From Chitinophagales bacterium (lineage in GTDB: Bacteria; Bacteroidota; Bacteroidia; Chitinophagales; Saprospiraceae): a DNA stretch of 64,000 nt. Position 1 is the first letter of the stretch. Each line of letters starts with the position of its first letter. Below are positions 43,927 to 52,449 of the stretch, one piece after another. Below the pieces are notes generated by a model. It had not been told where the DNA came from and made no database searches. It worked only from the letters and a program-made list of their open reading frames with translations. The stretch covers positions 260,241-324,240 of the forward strand of contig JAAFJY010000004.1 in the NCBI GenBank assembly GCA_013299105.1. Direction: 5' to 3'. The translations under genes were made by a program, and so were the position numbers.

Positions 43927-44535
43927 TTACCCAACCCTAGCAAACACATACCACATCTCCTGCCCAATCTCCAGGCTCCTTTCACGGTACTTGGCAGTTT
44001 GCAGTTCTGTGCCATCAAATGCTTTCGGGTCATTGTATTTAACTGGAAAACGTGCTTCAGCGCCGAACACAATCGGACAGGCCTCGTCGGCGCTATTGCA
44101 AGTCATGATCGCTGCAAAGGAAGATTTAGGGTTGAAATCGTGGTCGTAAGCTTTAGAAAAACAGACCACAGGGTTTTCATCTTGGTCAAATTTTACCGCA
44201 TAAACTGGATTTTTGTCACTGCTCAACACTGAAATGGCGAAGCCTTGGCCTTGTAAGGTTTCTACGACTTTGGGAAACATCGCCGTGGCTTCTGTCCCCC
44301 CTGAATAACAAAACACGTTTTTGACACCAAAATGATAAGCCATCGCCTGCGCCCAAATTTGCGACAAATGGCTGCGGCGGGAGTTGTGGGTGCAGATGAA
44401 ATTCAGGCGAATGGCCTCGCCCCGGTCTTTTTTATCCTGGATGTATTCAATCAGGGGCTGCAAAATGACTTTCCGTTCTTCACTGACCAGGTCAGCAGAA
44501 AAGCCCTGGGAAATGGATAAAATGGCTGCGTTCAT
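43927..44535 (-). CDS. arsC: Arsenate reductase, low-molecular-weight phosphatase type
   Basis: A 202-residue thioredoxin-coupled arsenate reductase. The phosphatase loop CTHNSRRS (CX5R) carries the nucleophilic Cys near residue 49, and the redox Cys pair lies in CNSADEACPIVFG, as in Staphylococcus-type ArsC. It reduces arsenate to arsenite for export by the transporter encoded directly upstream, whose stop abuts this start with no gap. It is longer than the ~135-residue classic form by a ~45-residue N-terminal extension typical of Bacteroidota members. Confidence 0.92.
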   Translation of the reverse strand: MNAAILSISQGFSADLVSEERKVILQPLIEYIQDKKDRGEAIRLNFICTHNSRRSHLSQIWAQAMAYHFGVKNVFCYSGGTEATAMFPKVVETLQGQGFAISVLSSDKNPVYAVKFDQDENPVVCFSKAYDHDFNPKSSFAAIMTCNSADEACPIVFGAEARFPVKYNDPKAFDGTELQTAKYRERSLEIGQEMWYVFARVG

Positions 44536-45567
44536 TTAGCGGTAGTATTTTGATTTTAAAAATAAACTTGCTTTGACCAACAAAATTAGGACGGGTACTT
44601 CAATCAAAGGACCAATTACCCCTACAAATGCCTGGGCAGAATGAATCCCAAATACTGCAATGGACACGGCTATCGCCAATTCAAAGTTGTTGCCGGTAGC
44701 GGTAAACGAGATGGCGGCGTTTTTATCGTAGGCAACCCCCATTGATCGGTTGATGAAAAAACTGACAAAAAACATCAAGAGGAAGTAAATGGTCAAGGGC
44801 AGGGCAACCTTAAGTACATCCAACGGCAATTGCAGGATTTTGTCCCCTTTTAAACTAAACATCACCACGATGGTAAACAACAAAGCATACAGCGTGATGG
44901 GCGAAATGAGCGGGATGAATTTCCGATTGTACCAGTCTTTGCCTTTGGATTGAATCAAAAACTTGCGGCTGAAAAAGCCTGCCAAAAAAGGGACGCCGAG
45001 GTAAATGAATACACTTTGGGCTACTTCGCCCATCGGCACCTGGACATCGAAATTGCCGATGCCCAATTTTTGTGGCAACACATTGATGAACAGCCAGGCA
45101 TAAAAACTATAAGTAATGACCTGAAAAATACTGTTCAAAGCAATGAGCAGAGCCCCGTACTCACGGTTTCCTCGCGCCAAATCATTCCACACGATCACCA
45201 TTGCGATGCAACGGGCTAAACCAATCAAAATGAGGCCCACCATGTAATCGGGCTGATTGCGCAGGAAAACAATGGCCAATACAAACATCAAAATTGGACC
45301 CACTACCCAGTTGAGCAACAAAGACAAGGTCATTACCTTGCGGTCTTTGAACGCTTGAGGCAGCAGTGAGTAATCTACTTTGGCCAGCGGTGGGTACATC
45401 ATCAAGATCAAACCAAGGGCCAAGGGAACATTGGTAGTGCCCAGGGATAGGCGGTCAAAAATCGATTTGAACCCAGGGAAAAGGTACCCCAAACCCACCC
45501 CAATGAGCATGGCCAAAAATATCCAAAGTGTGAGGTAGCGGTCTAAAAATTTAAGTTTTGGCTGCAT
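44536..45567 (-). CDS. acr3: Acr3-family arsenite efflux transporter
   Basis: A 343-residue inner-membrane carrier with ten transmembrane segments of the bile/arsenite/riboflavin superfamily. The family motif [31 protein letters not shown] includes the conserved Cys needed for arsenite transport. The first helix region ([21 protein letters not shown]) is also typical. It exports arsenite in exchange for protons. It lies between arsR and arsC on the same strand, 83 bases after arsR, with a palindromic operator-like site in that gap. Confidence 0.94.
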   Translation of the reverse strand: MQPKLKFLDRYLTLWIFLAMLIGVGLGYLFPGFKSIFDRLSLGTTNVPLALGLILMMYPPLAKVDYSLLPQAFKDRKVMTLSLLLNWVVGPILMFVLAIVFLRNQPDYMVGLILIGLARCIAMVIVWNDLARGNREYGALLIALNSIFQVITYSFYAWLFINVLPQKLGIGNFDVQVPMGEVAQSVFIYLGVPFLAGFFSRKFLIQSKGKDWYNRKFIPLISPITLYALLFTIVVMFSLKGDKILQLPLDVLKVALPLTIYFLLMFFVSFFINRSMGVAYDKNAAISFTATGNNFELAIAVSIAVFGIHSAQAFVGVIGPLIEVPVLILLVKASLFLKSKYYR

Positions 45568-45606
45568 ACAAAGAATGCGTCAAAGAGGAATTTGATTTTG
45601 ATTTTG

Positions 45607-45634
45607 CAAATTTAGCGTATTTCGTAAAAATACG
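45607..45634 (-). promoter_or_regulatory. Candidate ArsR operator and promoter of acr3-arsC
   Basis: On the minus strand the imperfect palindrome CGTATTTTTACGAAATACG (45616-45634) stands one base upstream of TAAATTTG (45607-45614). TAAATTTG is an exact match to the Bacteroidota -7 consensus TAnnTTTG. The palindrome falls in the spacer where the -33 region ends. A repressor bound there would block the promoter. A start of transcription about 30 bases before the acr3 ATG is implied. Confidence 0.6.
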
Positions 45635-45650
45635 AATTAAAAGAAAGGAA

Positions 45651-45977
45651 TTAACAATCAAATAACCTACGCTCACCTTTTTGGGTGAAAAAATCCAGGA
45701 ACAGTGCTTTGGCTTCTTCCCAGTTGTGTTGGTTGATGCAATATTTGATGCTGGGCAGGGTGATGGTTCCCTGGATCAGGCCAGCTTCTTTCAATACTTT
45801 GAGGTGTTGAGAGACGGTTGAATTGGCGATGGGTAGTTTTTCAGAAATATTACCAGCAAAGCAGCCGCATTCTTCATCCAAAAATTTCAGGATGAACACC
45901 CGGGCCGGGTGCCCAAGTGCTTTGGCATACACCGCTATTTTTTCTTCGGTAATGCTGTATGGTGGATCTGTTGTCAT
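45651..45977 (-). CDS. arsR: ArsR/SmtB-family repressor
   Basis: A 108-residue winged-helix repressor with LGHPARVFILKFLDEE and the recognition helix IANSTVSQHLKVLKEAGLI. An ECGCF Cys pair near residue 38 in the early helix-turn-helix may bind arsenite. The gene leads the ars run arsR-acr3-arsC. A TACTTTTG box on the minus strand (46002-46009), about 25 bases before the start, is a likely -7 element. The arsenite-releasing repressor model is standard for the family. Confidence 0.92.
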   Translation of the reverse strand: MTTDPPYSITEEKIAVYAKALGHPARVFILKFLDEECGCFAGNISEKLPIANSTVSQHLKVLKEAGLIQGTITLPSIKYCINQHNWEEAKALFLDFFTQKGERRLFDC

Positions 45978-46175
45978 CTTTTTTTTAATGTAAAAACCCT
46001 ACAAAAGTACGGTAAAATCCACAAAGAACTTCTCTCATGCTCCTGAAACCTCCAGTTGGATAAACCCAACAGCTTGGACCGCAAGTAGACCTTGATGGCG
46101 ATCGCTTTGCTTCAAACGAATTTACCTTGCATTCCAGTCATAATTTGCCCATTTTTGCGTTCAGATAAGCAAGAA

Positions 46176-46811
46176 ATGGCAAAAAAGCAAAAATATTATG
46201 TGGTTTGGCAGGGTCTCAAGCCTGGCATTTACACTTCTTGGGACGATTGCAAAGCCCAGGTCAATGGCGTTGAAGGAGCTCGTTACAAGTCCTTCGAGTC
46301 GGCAGAAGAAGCCAACCAGGCTTGGAAAAGTGGCTCCGCTCCCGCAAGCGGCAGCAAAACCAGCACCTCAGGTAAGACAAGTGCCAAGCCCCGAGTCAAA
46401 AGCCGCTTCATTCGCGAAAGCCTGAGCGTGGATGCTGCCACCAGTGGCAACCCGGGCCCCACCGAATACCAGGGAGTGAGGGTGGATACCCGCGAACAGA
46501 TTTTTCACAAAGCCTTTCCCCAAGGCACCAATAATGTCGGTGAATTTTTGGCCATCGTACACGGTCTGGCCCTCTGCAAACGCGAAGGCTGGCACGACTT
46601 GCCCATCTATTCCGACTCCAAAACCGCCCTGGCTTGGGTGCGCAAGAAAAAATGCAATACCGATTTGGTCGAGGACAAGCACACCGCTGAATTGTTCGAA
46701 CTGGTGCGCCGGGCCGAAAAATGGCTGCACGAAAACACCTGGACCAATCCCCTCCTGAAATGGGAAACCGAGGATTGGGGTGAGATTCCCGCGGATTTTG
46801 GGCGTAAATAA
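46176..46811 (+). CDS. Ribonuclease H with N-terminal viroplasmin domain
   Basis: A 211-residue protein. Residues 1-50 (KKQKYYVVWQGLKPGIYTSW through YKSFESAEEANQAW) form a caulimovirus VI/viroplasmin-like RNA-DNA hybrid-binding domain. A Ser/Lys-rich linker leads to the RNase H fold with its acidic catalytic residues in LSVDAATSGNPGP, NNVGEFLAIVH and IYSDSKTALAW. It would remove RNA from RNA-DNA hybrids. This domain pair is common in Bacteroidota. The ATG at 46176 (MAKKQKYY) is chosen; the frame opens at 46092. Confidence 0.92.
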   Translation: MAKKQKYYVVWQGLKPGIYTSWDDCKAQVNGVEGARYKSFESAEEANQAWKSGSAPASGSKTSTSGKTSAKPRVKSRFIRESLSVDAATSGNPGPTEYQGVRVDTREQIFHKAFPQGTNNVGEFLAIVHGLALCKREGWHDLPIYSDSKTALAWVRKKKCNTDLVEDKHTAELFELVRRAEKWLHENTWTNPLLKWETEDWGEIPADFGRK

Positions 46812-46838
46812 AAAGGGCCGTAGCATTGCCACGGCCCT
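46806..46838 (-). terminator. Terminator of the haloperoxidase-like gene
   Basis: The hairpin AGGGCCGT/ACGGCCCT has a 9-base loop. The A-run at 46808-46814 becomes a U-run on the minus-strand transcript that ends at 46892. There is no T-run on the other side, so it acts mainly on the minus strand. Confidence 0.8.
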
Positions 46839-46891
46839 CCGAATGGGTACTCTCTACATATATTTCTTGTCGAGAATTCCCCTATGTGGAA

Positions 46892-48229
46892 TCAACGAGA
46901 TTCGAACTTCAGGTTGCGCATCACGTAGTCAGCTACGCAAGCACCTTGCTCCAAGCCCTTCTCGCAAGCGCGGCGCATGTGTACGCCACCGAAAATACGA
47001 GAGTTGGCAGCTTGTACCCCAGCTTCGCGGAAGTTTTGGTAGGTACGTGGAGCGAAGCCTTTGTCAGCATGCTGGTTATCTGTGAATTGGCGTGGGCCGA
47101 ACAGCGCAGTCAGGATCGTAGAAGAAGACCCTCCATTGCAAGAAGTACCAGAGGTGTAGTCTGGATATGGAGGCGTAGGCACTGGCGAAACCCAATCCCG
47201 GGCACCGATTACTTCGCGGATGTAAGTGACTGGACGCTGCAAGTTGTTATTGTACTTGGTGTACCAGCAAGAGATGAACACATCACGCGTGGACAAGGTC
47301 AACAACACGTACATTTTCAGAGTAGTTGCCATGTCAGGCTTCAGCTGGTCCACCAACTGGTTGGCGATGCCCACCCAAGAGCCAGCAGGTGAACCTGATG
47401 CACCAGGGTTATTGGCCCAGTAATGACCAATGTCAACTTTATCCTTGTCAAAAGAAGCATCGTACACTTCCTTTACCTCCTTGTAGTAGTCGCTGTTGGG
47501 ATCGGTGCTGTAAGCCAATGGACCTTCAGGCTGGCATACCAAGTGGCTCTGGATTACAAATGGGCGTCCGGTCCACCAGAAAGGCAACATGAACTGGCCG
47601 TGAAAAGGCACATCATAAAACTGTGGATTACCCACGCGAGAAGGTACCGTGTAAGTGCGCTGTGCCAATTCGGTACGACGGTCACCACGCGACCATTGGA
47701 TGATGGCAGATGCCAATTGATCAGCGAATTCTTTTGAATTCTCGTTCATTTCTTCATCAAAACCATTGCGGCGGCGGAGTTCTTCTTCCTGGCGGCTGGC
47801 CAAAGAGAACAAGGTAAAGCTAGCACCAGAAGAAATACCAGGCGTCAATTCGGCAATTACCTGTGGCGTAGCTGCACACAACACCATGCCCCAGTCGTAA
47901 CGCTTGTTGGGATCTGGTTTAGGCAAATTAGTCATGCCTTGTAGTTGTCCAGCCAATGACTGGTAACCTGGCATACCGTGTACCAGCGACTCGTACATGG
48001 TTACCGCTGTGTAGGCATACACGCGTGAAGCATCGAGTGCAAATAAGCCAGAGCGCTTAACGGTGTTGTAAGAGGCTTGCATCCATTCTTGGGCAATTTT
48101 AGGGTCTAGCTCGGTGGCCAAATCTGGCTCACTCGTTTGTTGGTCATCAGGCTCGCAAGAGTTGAATACAAACAATGCTGCGAGCATCATAAATGCCAGG
48201 AGTCTTGGGAGTACAATTTGTTGTTTCAT
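46892..48229 (-). CDS. Vanadium-dependent haloperoxidase homologue lacking one catalytic His
   Basis: A 445-residue lipoprotein (lipobox ending FNSC at residue 25) of the PAP2/vanadium haloperoxidase family. The vanadate-pocket residues are seen in order: K and R seven apart in TKYNNNLQRP, Ser-Gly in DYTSGTS (near residue 361), R411 in NSRIFGG, and H417 six residues later in GGVHMRR. In haloperoxidases the third position of the SGH motif is the acid-base His (His404 in the Curvularia enzyme); here it is T362. The metal-ligand His is kept. Vanadate or phosphate binding is therefore plausible, while halide oxidation may be lost. The gene is monocistronic, and the ~400 bases upstream hold no other gene. 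Confidence 0.85.
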   Translation of the reverse strand: MKQQIVLPRLLAFMMLAALFVFNSCEPDDQQTSEPDLATELDPKIAQEWMQASYNTVKRSGLFALDASRVYAYTAVTMYESLVHGMPGYQSLAGQLQGMTNLPKPDPNKRYDWGMVLCAATPQVIAELTPGISSGASFTLFSLASRQEEELRRRNGFDEEMNENSKEFADQLASAIIQWSRGDRRTELAQRTYTVPSRVGNPQFYDVPFHGQFMLPFWWTGRPFVIQSHLVCQPEGPLAYSTDPNSDYYKEVKEVYDASFDKDKVDIGHYWANNPGASGSPAGSWVGIANQLVDQLKPDMATTLKMYVLLTLSTRDVFISCWYTKYNNNLQRPVTYIREVIGARDWVSPVPTPPYPDYTSGTSCNGGSSSTILTALFGPRQFTDNQHADKGFAPRTYQNFREAGVQAANSRIFGGVHMRRACEKGLEQGACVADYVMRNLKFESR

Positions 48230-48628
48230 GAGAAAAGAGCTTGTTAGTTTAGAGTAAAAATTAGAGAGTATGTGAGACTTGTGTCAACAGTCCTAAATAG
48301 TCGTCTTCGGAAAATTGAGCACAAAAAAATTAGACATGACCTGGGCAGGCATGTAGGATAGTTTACGGATCAAAGCTCGGAAATGATAGCAATGCTATTA
48401 TGATGCAAAGATGGACTTATTATTTGAAATATACAAGCGGGCTTCTTGAAAAGTAAGCATATATTTTTGCTGTTTTTTTACGTTAATGGTCTAAAAATTT
48501 AATTGTCAGCGATTTATAAAATTAAAGAAGAGCCTTTCAAAACCTAGAAAGACTCTTCTTTTCAATGGCGTGATGTACGAGATTCAGTAAAAAATGAGTA
48601 TATTCGTTGTTGAAAAACTCACGACAAG
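48230..48628. other. Intergenic region upstream of the haloperoxidase-like gene
   Basis: It contains the terminator hairpin of the next cassette at 48523-48562 and is AT-rich elsewhere. The minus-strand promoter of the gene ending at 46892 should lie between 48240 and 48420. No repeat family of the window was recognised here. Confidence 0.4.
48523..48562 (-). terminator. Terminator of exported-protein cassette 1
   Basis: The stem AAGAAGAG-CC-TTTC/GAAAG-A-CTCTTCTT lies about 65 bases after the stop of the sorting-domain gene. A T-rich tail follows on the minus strand. Confidence 0.72.
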
Positions 48629-49732
48629 TTATTGTTTGATGAGCCTCGTGCTTACGCCTGGGAAACCAGCTAAACGCAAAGTGTAAATCCCCGCACTCAA
48701 ATGTCCAAGGGATTTTTCGAGCGTGTAGGTACCGATTCCTGCCTTTACTTTTTCACTGAATACCAAGCGCCCACCCGCATCCAGGCATTCCAGGATCAAC
48801 TGCTGATCGGCATCTGGTACTTCAAACTGGATATTGATCCAATCGAGACTGGGGTTGGGGAAGGCTCTTAATTTGATTTGAGCGGCGATAGCCTGTACTT
48901 CCCGCGATGAGGTGGTCATCATGCCAACCCCTAAACTCAGATAAGCAGGCAAGGGTACGTTTTCGGCTTCCACCCAGTTTTCGATGCTGTTGCGTGCGCT
49001 CACTTTGCAATTGACCCAAGTGTTGTTGACTGGGTTCAGCGCCCAAAAGCCTAGGTTGCTTTCCTCCAGGCCATTCAGTTCGTAATCCTGATAATACATG
49101 CGCATCTTGGCTGCATTAGGTAGTTTATCAGAGGCTTCGGTTTTGCGAACCCACAGCCAACGTCGGATGGCTTTCATGGCATCATTGGCCAGCGCAGATG
49201 CTCCCCGATTGACCAAAATTTCATCGGTAAGGGGGGCTTTGGGTATTTCCAAGCCCAGGTCACCTGCGCTGAAAGCCAGACCTTCTTTCCAGCTGAAGAC
49301 TGCACCCAAGCTGCCTTTTTCCAGGCCGATGATTTTTGCACTTCCACTTTCCCCCCGCACAATGGCCCGGTTTTTGGTGCCAAATTGAACTACTTGGTTT
49401 TGCAAATTCAAATTGGCCAATTGCAACACGATGCTATCACGAACTGAAATGTCGTTCTTAATAAACACCTGGTAACTTTTGTTGGAAAGCTCCAGGGTGC
49501 CCAGTTGCAGTGGATTGCTACTTTGCAAATTTTGGTCTTTTTGCCCCGCAAAGCGCAAGTTCAAGTGGCCATTGATCTCGCCTTGGTTGTCAAAATCACC
49601 ATTGCTTACCACCAGAAATACCTTGCCACTGGCCTGCATTTTGGTTCCTTTGTTGCGGAAAACCGCCTGGGCGTTGGCCTCTTGGCCCAGACCAAAGGCC
49701 AAGACCAGGAGTATTAAGCTCAATTTTTGCAT
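48629..49732 (-). CDS. Exported T9SS sorting-domain protein (cassette 1, gene B)
   Basis: A 367-residue protein with signal peptide MQKLSLILLVLAFGLGQEANA. A repetitive beta segment follows (AVFRNKGTKMQASGKVFLVVSNGDFDNQGEING, a parallel beta-helix-like pattern). A middle domain contains YYQDYELNGLEESNLGFWALN. The T9SS sorting domain is RAFPNPSLDWINIQFEV ... LSAGIYTLRLAGFPGVSTRLIKQ. It is a clear paralogue of the product of 52450-53580 (shared FDNQG-INGxxNL, LNLxNxxxxFxTxN, YELNGLxE, PxPxYxxLG). It starts 6 bases after the stop of its cassette partner. Function is unknown; surface attachment is inferred from the sorting domain. Confidence 0.82.
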   Translation of the reverse strand: MQKLSLILLVLAFGLGQEANAQAVFRNKGTKMQASGKVFLVVSNGDFDNQGEINGHLNLRFAGQKDQNLQSSNPLQLGTLELSNKSYQVFIKNDISVRDSIVLQLANLNLQNQVVQFGTKNRAIVRGESGSAKIIGLEKGSLGAVFSWKEGLAFSAGDLGLEIPKAPLTDEILVNRGASALANDAMKAIRRWLWVRKTEASDKLPNAAKMRMYYQDYELNGLEESNLGFWALNPVNNTWVNCKVSARNSIENWVEAENVPLPAYLSLGVGMMTTSSREVQAIAAQIKLRAFPNPSLDWINIQFEVPDADQQLILECLDAGGRLVFSEKVKAGIGTYTLEKSLGHLSAGIYTLRLAGFPGVSTRLIKQ

Positions 49733-49738
49733 CAGTGA

Positions 49739-51016
49739 TCAGGGTTTGAAGGTGAGGAATTGGAAATTGCCCTGCACTTTGATGCCGCTGGCATTGTAAA
49801 TCTCTACCAAGAGCTTGCCGCTGACGCTGCTGACCCGTGCACTGATGCCACCAGTGGATGGAGTCACCATGCTGATGTAGTCCCACAAAACGTAATCCTC
49901 CCCGGTAATCGTGATTTCGTAGCGCTGGTTAGCAGCACTCCAAGTGGAAGCTATATTGCCCGAGCCCGTAGATACCGTTCCATTGTCGCGAATAAAGCCG
50001 TATGCAATGGGGATCATGTTGGCCGTACCATTGCCTTGGGCATGTACCTCTTTGTTGACTTTGATGTCGCCAATGGCATTCATGGCATAGCCGTCGCCAA
50101 ACTCTACTACTTGGCTGATGCTGGAACTAGGAGGACCGACGGGCGGAACCGTGTAAGATTGCTTCAACAACTCCAGGCTGGTGCCACTTGAACGCAAAAT
50201 CATTTGATTGTAGCTGCCCGTGTTGGAGGTACGACGGCGCATCTGGATGTCCAAATTGCCCGTGCTTTGCATCAGCAATTCTGGAGCGGTTGACACGGGG
50301 TCTTCGTTCAGGATCGAAACCGTTTTGCTTCTCACTACGCCCTCGGCCAAGATGTCACCATATGCAGTAAGTACCGTATCGCCCTTGGAATTGATGTCCA
50401 CCAGTTGGATTTGCCCAATGATGTCGAGGTTTTGGAAGCGGCGGAAAAACTTCAATTTTGGGTGCGAACCGAGCTTACTGCCCTCAATCACCATTGCATC
50501 GCTGTGCAAATTGTCGGGTTGCTCGAGGTGGTAAGTCAAGCGCGCAATCTTGGAGTTGGTATTCTCCAAGCGCAACAAATCAATGGTGCTATTCGCTGCC
50601 ACGTGCAAACGCGAACGCGGTGTCGTGACCCCAATGCCCACACTTGAAACTGAACCTGGAGCGTCGACATTGTCAGTAGGAATGATGTGGATGCCACTCA
50701 TTTTCCAAGGGCTGGCATTGTTTCCTATCAAGTCCCAGTTTGCGCCATTGAAGTAATAGTAACCCGCAGGGCTGCTAGTCTGATAAACCATCAAACCATT
50801 TGCGGGGCTTGCGATGGCATCGCGTTGGGCCTTGGTCATGCGGGGCAATAGTATCCCTTTGCTTGTGGATTTTACGTCGAGAATGGAGGACAAATGGGCT
50901 GCGCTGCCATCTTCGTTGATGGCAATGCTTTGGGCCCAAAAAGGGAAAGACAAGCCAATCAGTAAAATCAATAGACTGATTGATCGCTTAGGAATAGAAA
51001 AACACACTGAGAACAT
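49739..51016 (-). CDS. Exported fibre-like protein (cassette 1, gene A)
   Basis: A 425-residue protein with a signal peptide ending PFWAQ. It begins SIAINEDGSAAHLSSILDVKSTSKGILLPRMTKAQRDAI, then YYYFNGANWDLIG. This N-terminal block is common to Bacteroidota secreted proteins that resemble phage tail-fibre stalks. A long beta-rich central part follows, and the C-terminus ends VQGNFQFLTFKP. No intramolecular chaperone domain is seen. The product of 53593-55143 is its paralogue. The paired downstream gene carries the T9SS sorting domain, so this protein may be its partner in a surface structure. Confidence 0.78.
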   Translation of the reverse strand: MFSVCFSIPKRSISLLILLIGLSFPFWAQSIAINEDGSAAHLSSILDVKSTSKGILLPRMTKAQRDAIASPANGLMVYQTSSPAGYYYFNGANWDLIGNNASPWKMSGIHIIPTDNVDAPGSVSSVGIGVTTPRSRLHVAANSTIDLLRLENTNSKIARLTYHLEQPDNLHSDAMVIEGSKLGSHPKLKFFRRFQNLDIIGQIQLVDINSKGDTVLTAYGDILAEGVVRSKTVSILNEDPVSTAPELLMQSTGNLDIQMRRRTSNTGSYNQMILRSSGTSLELLKQSYTVPPVGPPSSSISQVVEFGDGYAMNAIGDIKVNKEVHAQGNGTANMIPIAYGFIRDNGTVSTGSGNIASTWSAANQRYEITITGEDYVLWDYISMVTPSTGGISARVSSVSGKLLVEIYNASGIKVQGNFQFLTFKP

Positions 51017-51225
51017 GTCAGAAAGTTTTAGGGTAATGTCAATATATCAACCGATGTACATTGCCAGCAATGACAATGCCATGTTAGGAAGTACAAATTT
51101 GACGTTCAGGTTATGTTACAAAAGTGTGCCGATGTCTGGTGAGAATGTCCGATATAGTGTAATCAGGGAAAGGGTGAAAATCTTACTACTGGGTTGAAAA
51201 AAATACGAGGTCCGATTTGATGAGG

Positions 51226-51272
51226 CAAAAGTAGGCCGCTTGGTAGCGCCTTGTCAATTGATATTTGTTAAT
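51226..51272 (-). promoter_or_regulatory. Candidate promoter of cassette 1
   Basis: On the minus strand TTAACAAATATCAATTG is followed after 21 bases by TACTTTTG (51226-51233). The same layout, TTAGCAAATGTCAATTG, 20 bases, TACTTTTG, lies ahead of cassette 2 at 55600-55644. TTG-N20-21-TAnnTTTG is the Bacteroidota promoter pattern. The extra conserved TTARCAAATRTCAA may be a binding site for a common regulator. Confidence 0.55.
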
Positions 51273-51370
51273 TAAATTGTTGAAAATGTGGGTGTTGTGG
51301 ACTTACGTAAGGGGAGAGTTGGGGGCCGTTTCCAGTTTTAATGAGATTCCAAAGGAGTTGGTGCAACAAT

Positions 51371-51710
51371 CAAAAGGCCATTTTTTGAAACACAAAAGAA
51401 GACAAAAGGTCCAAAAGAGAACAAAAGCACCCACCGCTAGCCGACATTTGGCCGACATTACAACAAAAACAATCTTTCTTGTTCAATCAAAAGTCTGCTG
51501 GATGATTTGATGCTACTGATAGATAAATGCTGGAAGCAAAGTTTATCCCAGTCCTCAGTCCGACTGAAGATCGGGGCCCACGATGTAGGATTTGAGGATT
51601 GTTTCAGATCGAATACTGTTGAAGTTGAAAGTGTTATTCTAAAGGCAGAGCACTTTTGACTCTTTTGTTGCTTTTGATTCCTTTTGTGTTTCAAAAAAAA
51701 GCGCTTTTGC
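51371..51710. repeat. CTTTTG-array repeats, inverted pair (copies B and C)
   Basis: An array of CAAAAG units (51371-51430, minus orientation of the family) and an array of CTTTTG units (51650-51710) face each other. Both include the TTTTGTGTTTCAAAAAA phrase, also found at 9392-9449. The tail after the second array (GCGCTTTTGCGGTTTAG, AAACTTAGGAGAA) matches that behind copy A. These form part of the 1433-base gene-free region 51017-52449. Confidence 0.65.
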
Positions 51711-51799
51711 TTTTTCATAAGCGCTTTTGCGGTTTAGTATAGACTGGAAACTTAGGAGAAGTTTCTGAAGCTGCGACTTTTGTCATAAATATGATTGCA

Positions 51800-52240
51800 A
51801 GCATGACATTGACTGACCGACGTTAGGGGCCTAAAGCCCCGCCAGTATGATGTTTTTTTTGGCAGCGAGCCTATTCTGAAAATTTCTCCGAAGTTTTCAG
51901 GATAGAATAGGTCTTGTAGGGCTTTCTTATAAAAATATAAATTGGCACTAAAAAATTAAAAATGAGCACATTGCCAAGCGTGCTGAAATTGGTATGCCGC
52001 AGCTCACGCAGAGCGTGACACGGTACGCAGCTCACACATCTACTTGGGATACTGGATAAAGGCTATTGATATATCACGGCTAAAGCCGTTTAAGCCTTGA
52101 GGATGAATTTGTAAACGACTGTTTTTCAAAATGAAAGCTGCGTAGCAGCGACATGTCAATAGCTAAAGGTGCCCAGATTTTTTTCCGAGCTGCGTGAGCT
52201 GCGGCATGTCAGTTCTTTTTTTATGAGAAAACCCTTATAG
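51800..52240. repeat. Cluster of short palindromic repeats
   Basis: GACTGACCGACGTTAGGGGC with GGGGCTTTAGGCCCC symmetry (51808-51846) is related to 4790-4830. Several palindromes follow: GCCGCAGCTCACGCAGAGCG (51995-52015), CGGCTAAAGCCG (52078-52089), AGCTGCGTAGCAGC (52137-52150) and GAGCTGCGTGAGCTGCGGC (52187-52205). The last of these inverts the first. No protein or known RNA is seen. Fragments between these were open frames too short and unlike any protein. Confidence 0.5.
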
Positions 52241-52351
52241 GTCTTGTAAACTTCCTCCCGATAACGGATTGAGAATTTACTGCAATTTGATGTAGGTGAT
52301 TCAATTGTATCCATCCTGCTATCTCCTTTTAAAATAATCATTCCCAAACAA

Positions 52352-52382
52352 AAAAGGAGACCTCACCACAGCGAGGTCTCCT
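52352..52382 (-). terminator. Terminator of exported-protein cassette 2
   Basis: The perfect stem GGAGACCTC/GAGGTCTCC has an 8-base loop and is followed on the minus strand by TTTTTTG. It lies 68 bases after the stop of the gene at 52450. Confidence 0.9.
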
Positions 52383-52449
52383 CAACGGAATTTGGGATAC
52401 AACAAAATGGGTTTTGGTGTTTTTTGGGGATCTGCGGATTTTTGCTTCC

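Noticed and set aside
46890..46930. tRNA T-arm-like phrase AGTTCGAATCTCGTTGATTCC on the minus strand
   Set aside because: It lies in the last codons of the haloperoxidase-like gene (KFESR, stop). No acceptor, D or anticodon arm is found at the right distance.
51265..51718. Two open frames of 81 and 86 codons on opposite strands
   Set aside because: Both are built on CTTTTG/CAAAAG arrays (Lys/Gln-rich translation) and are not proteins.
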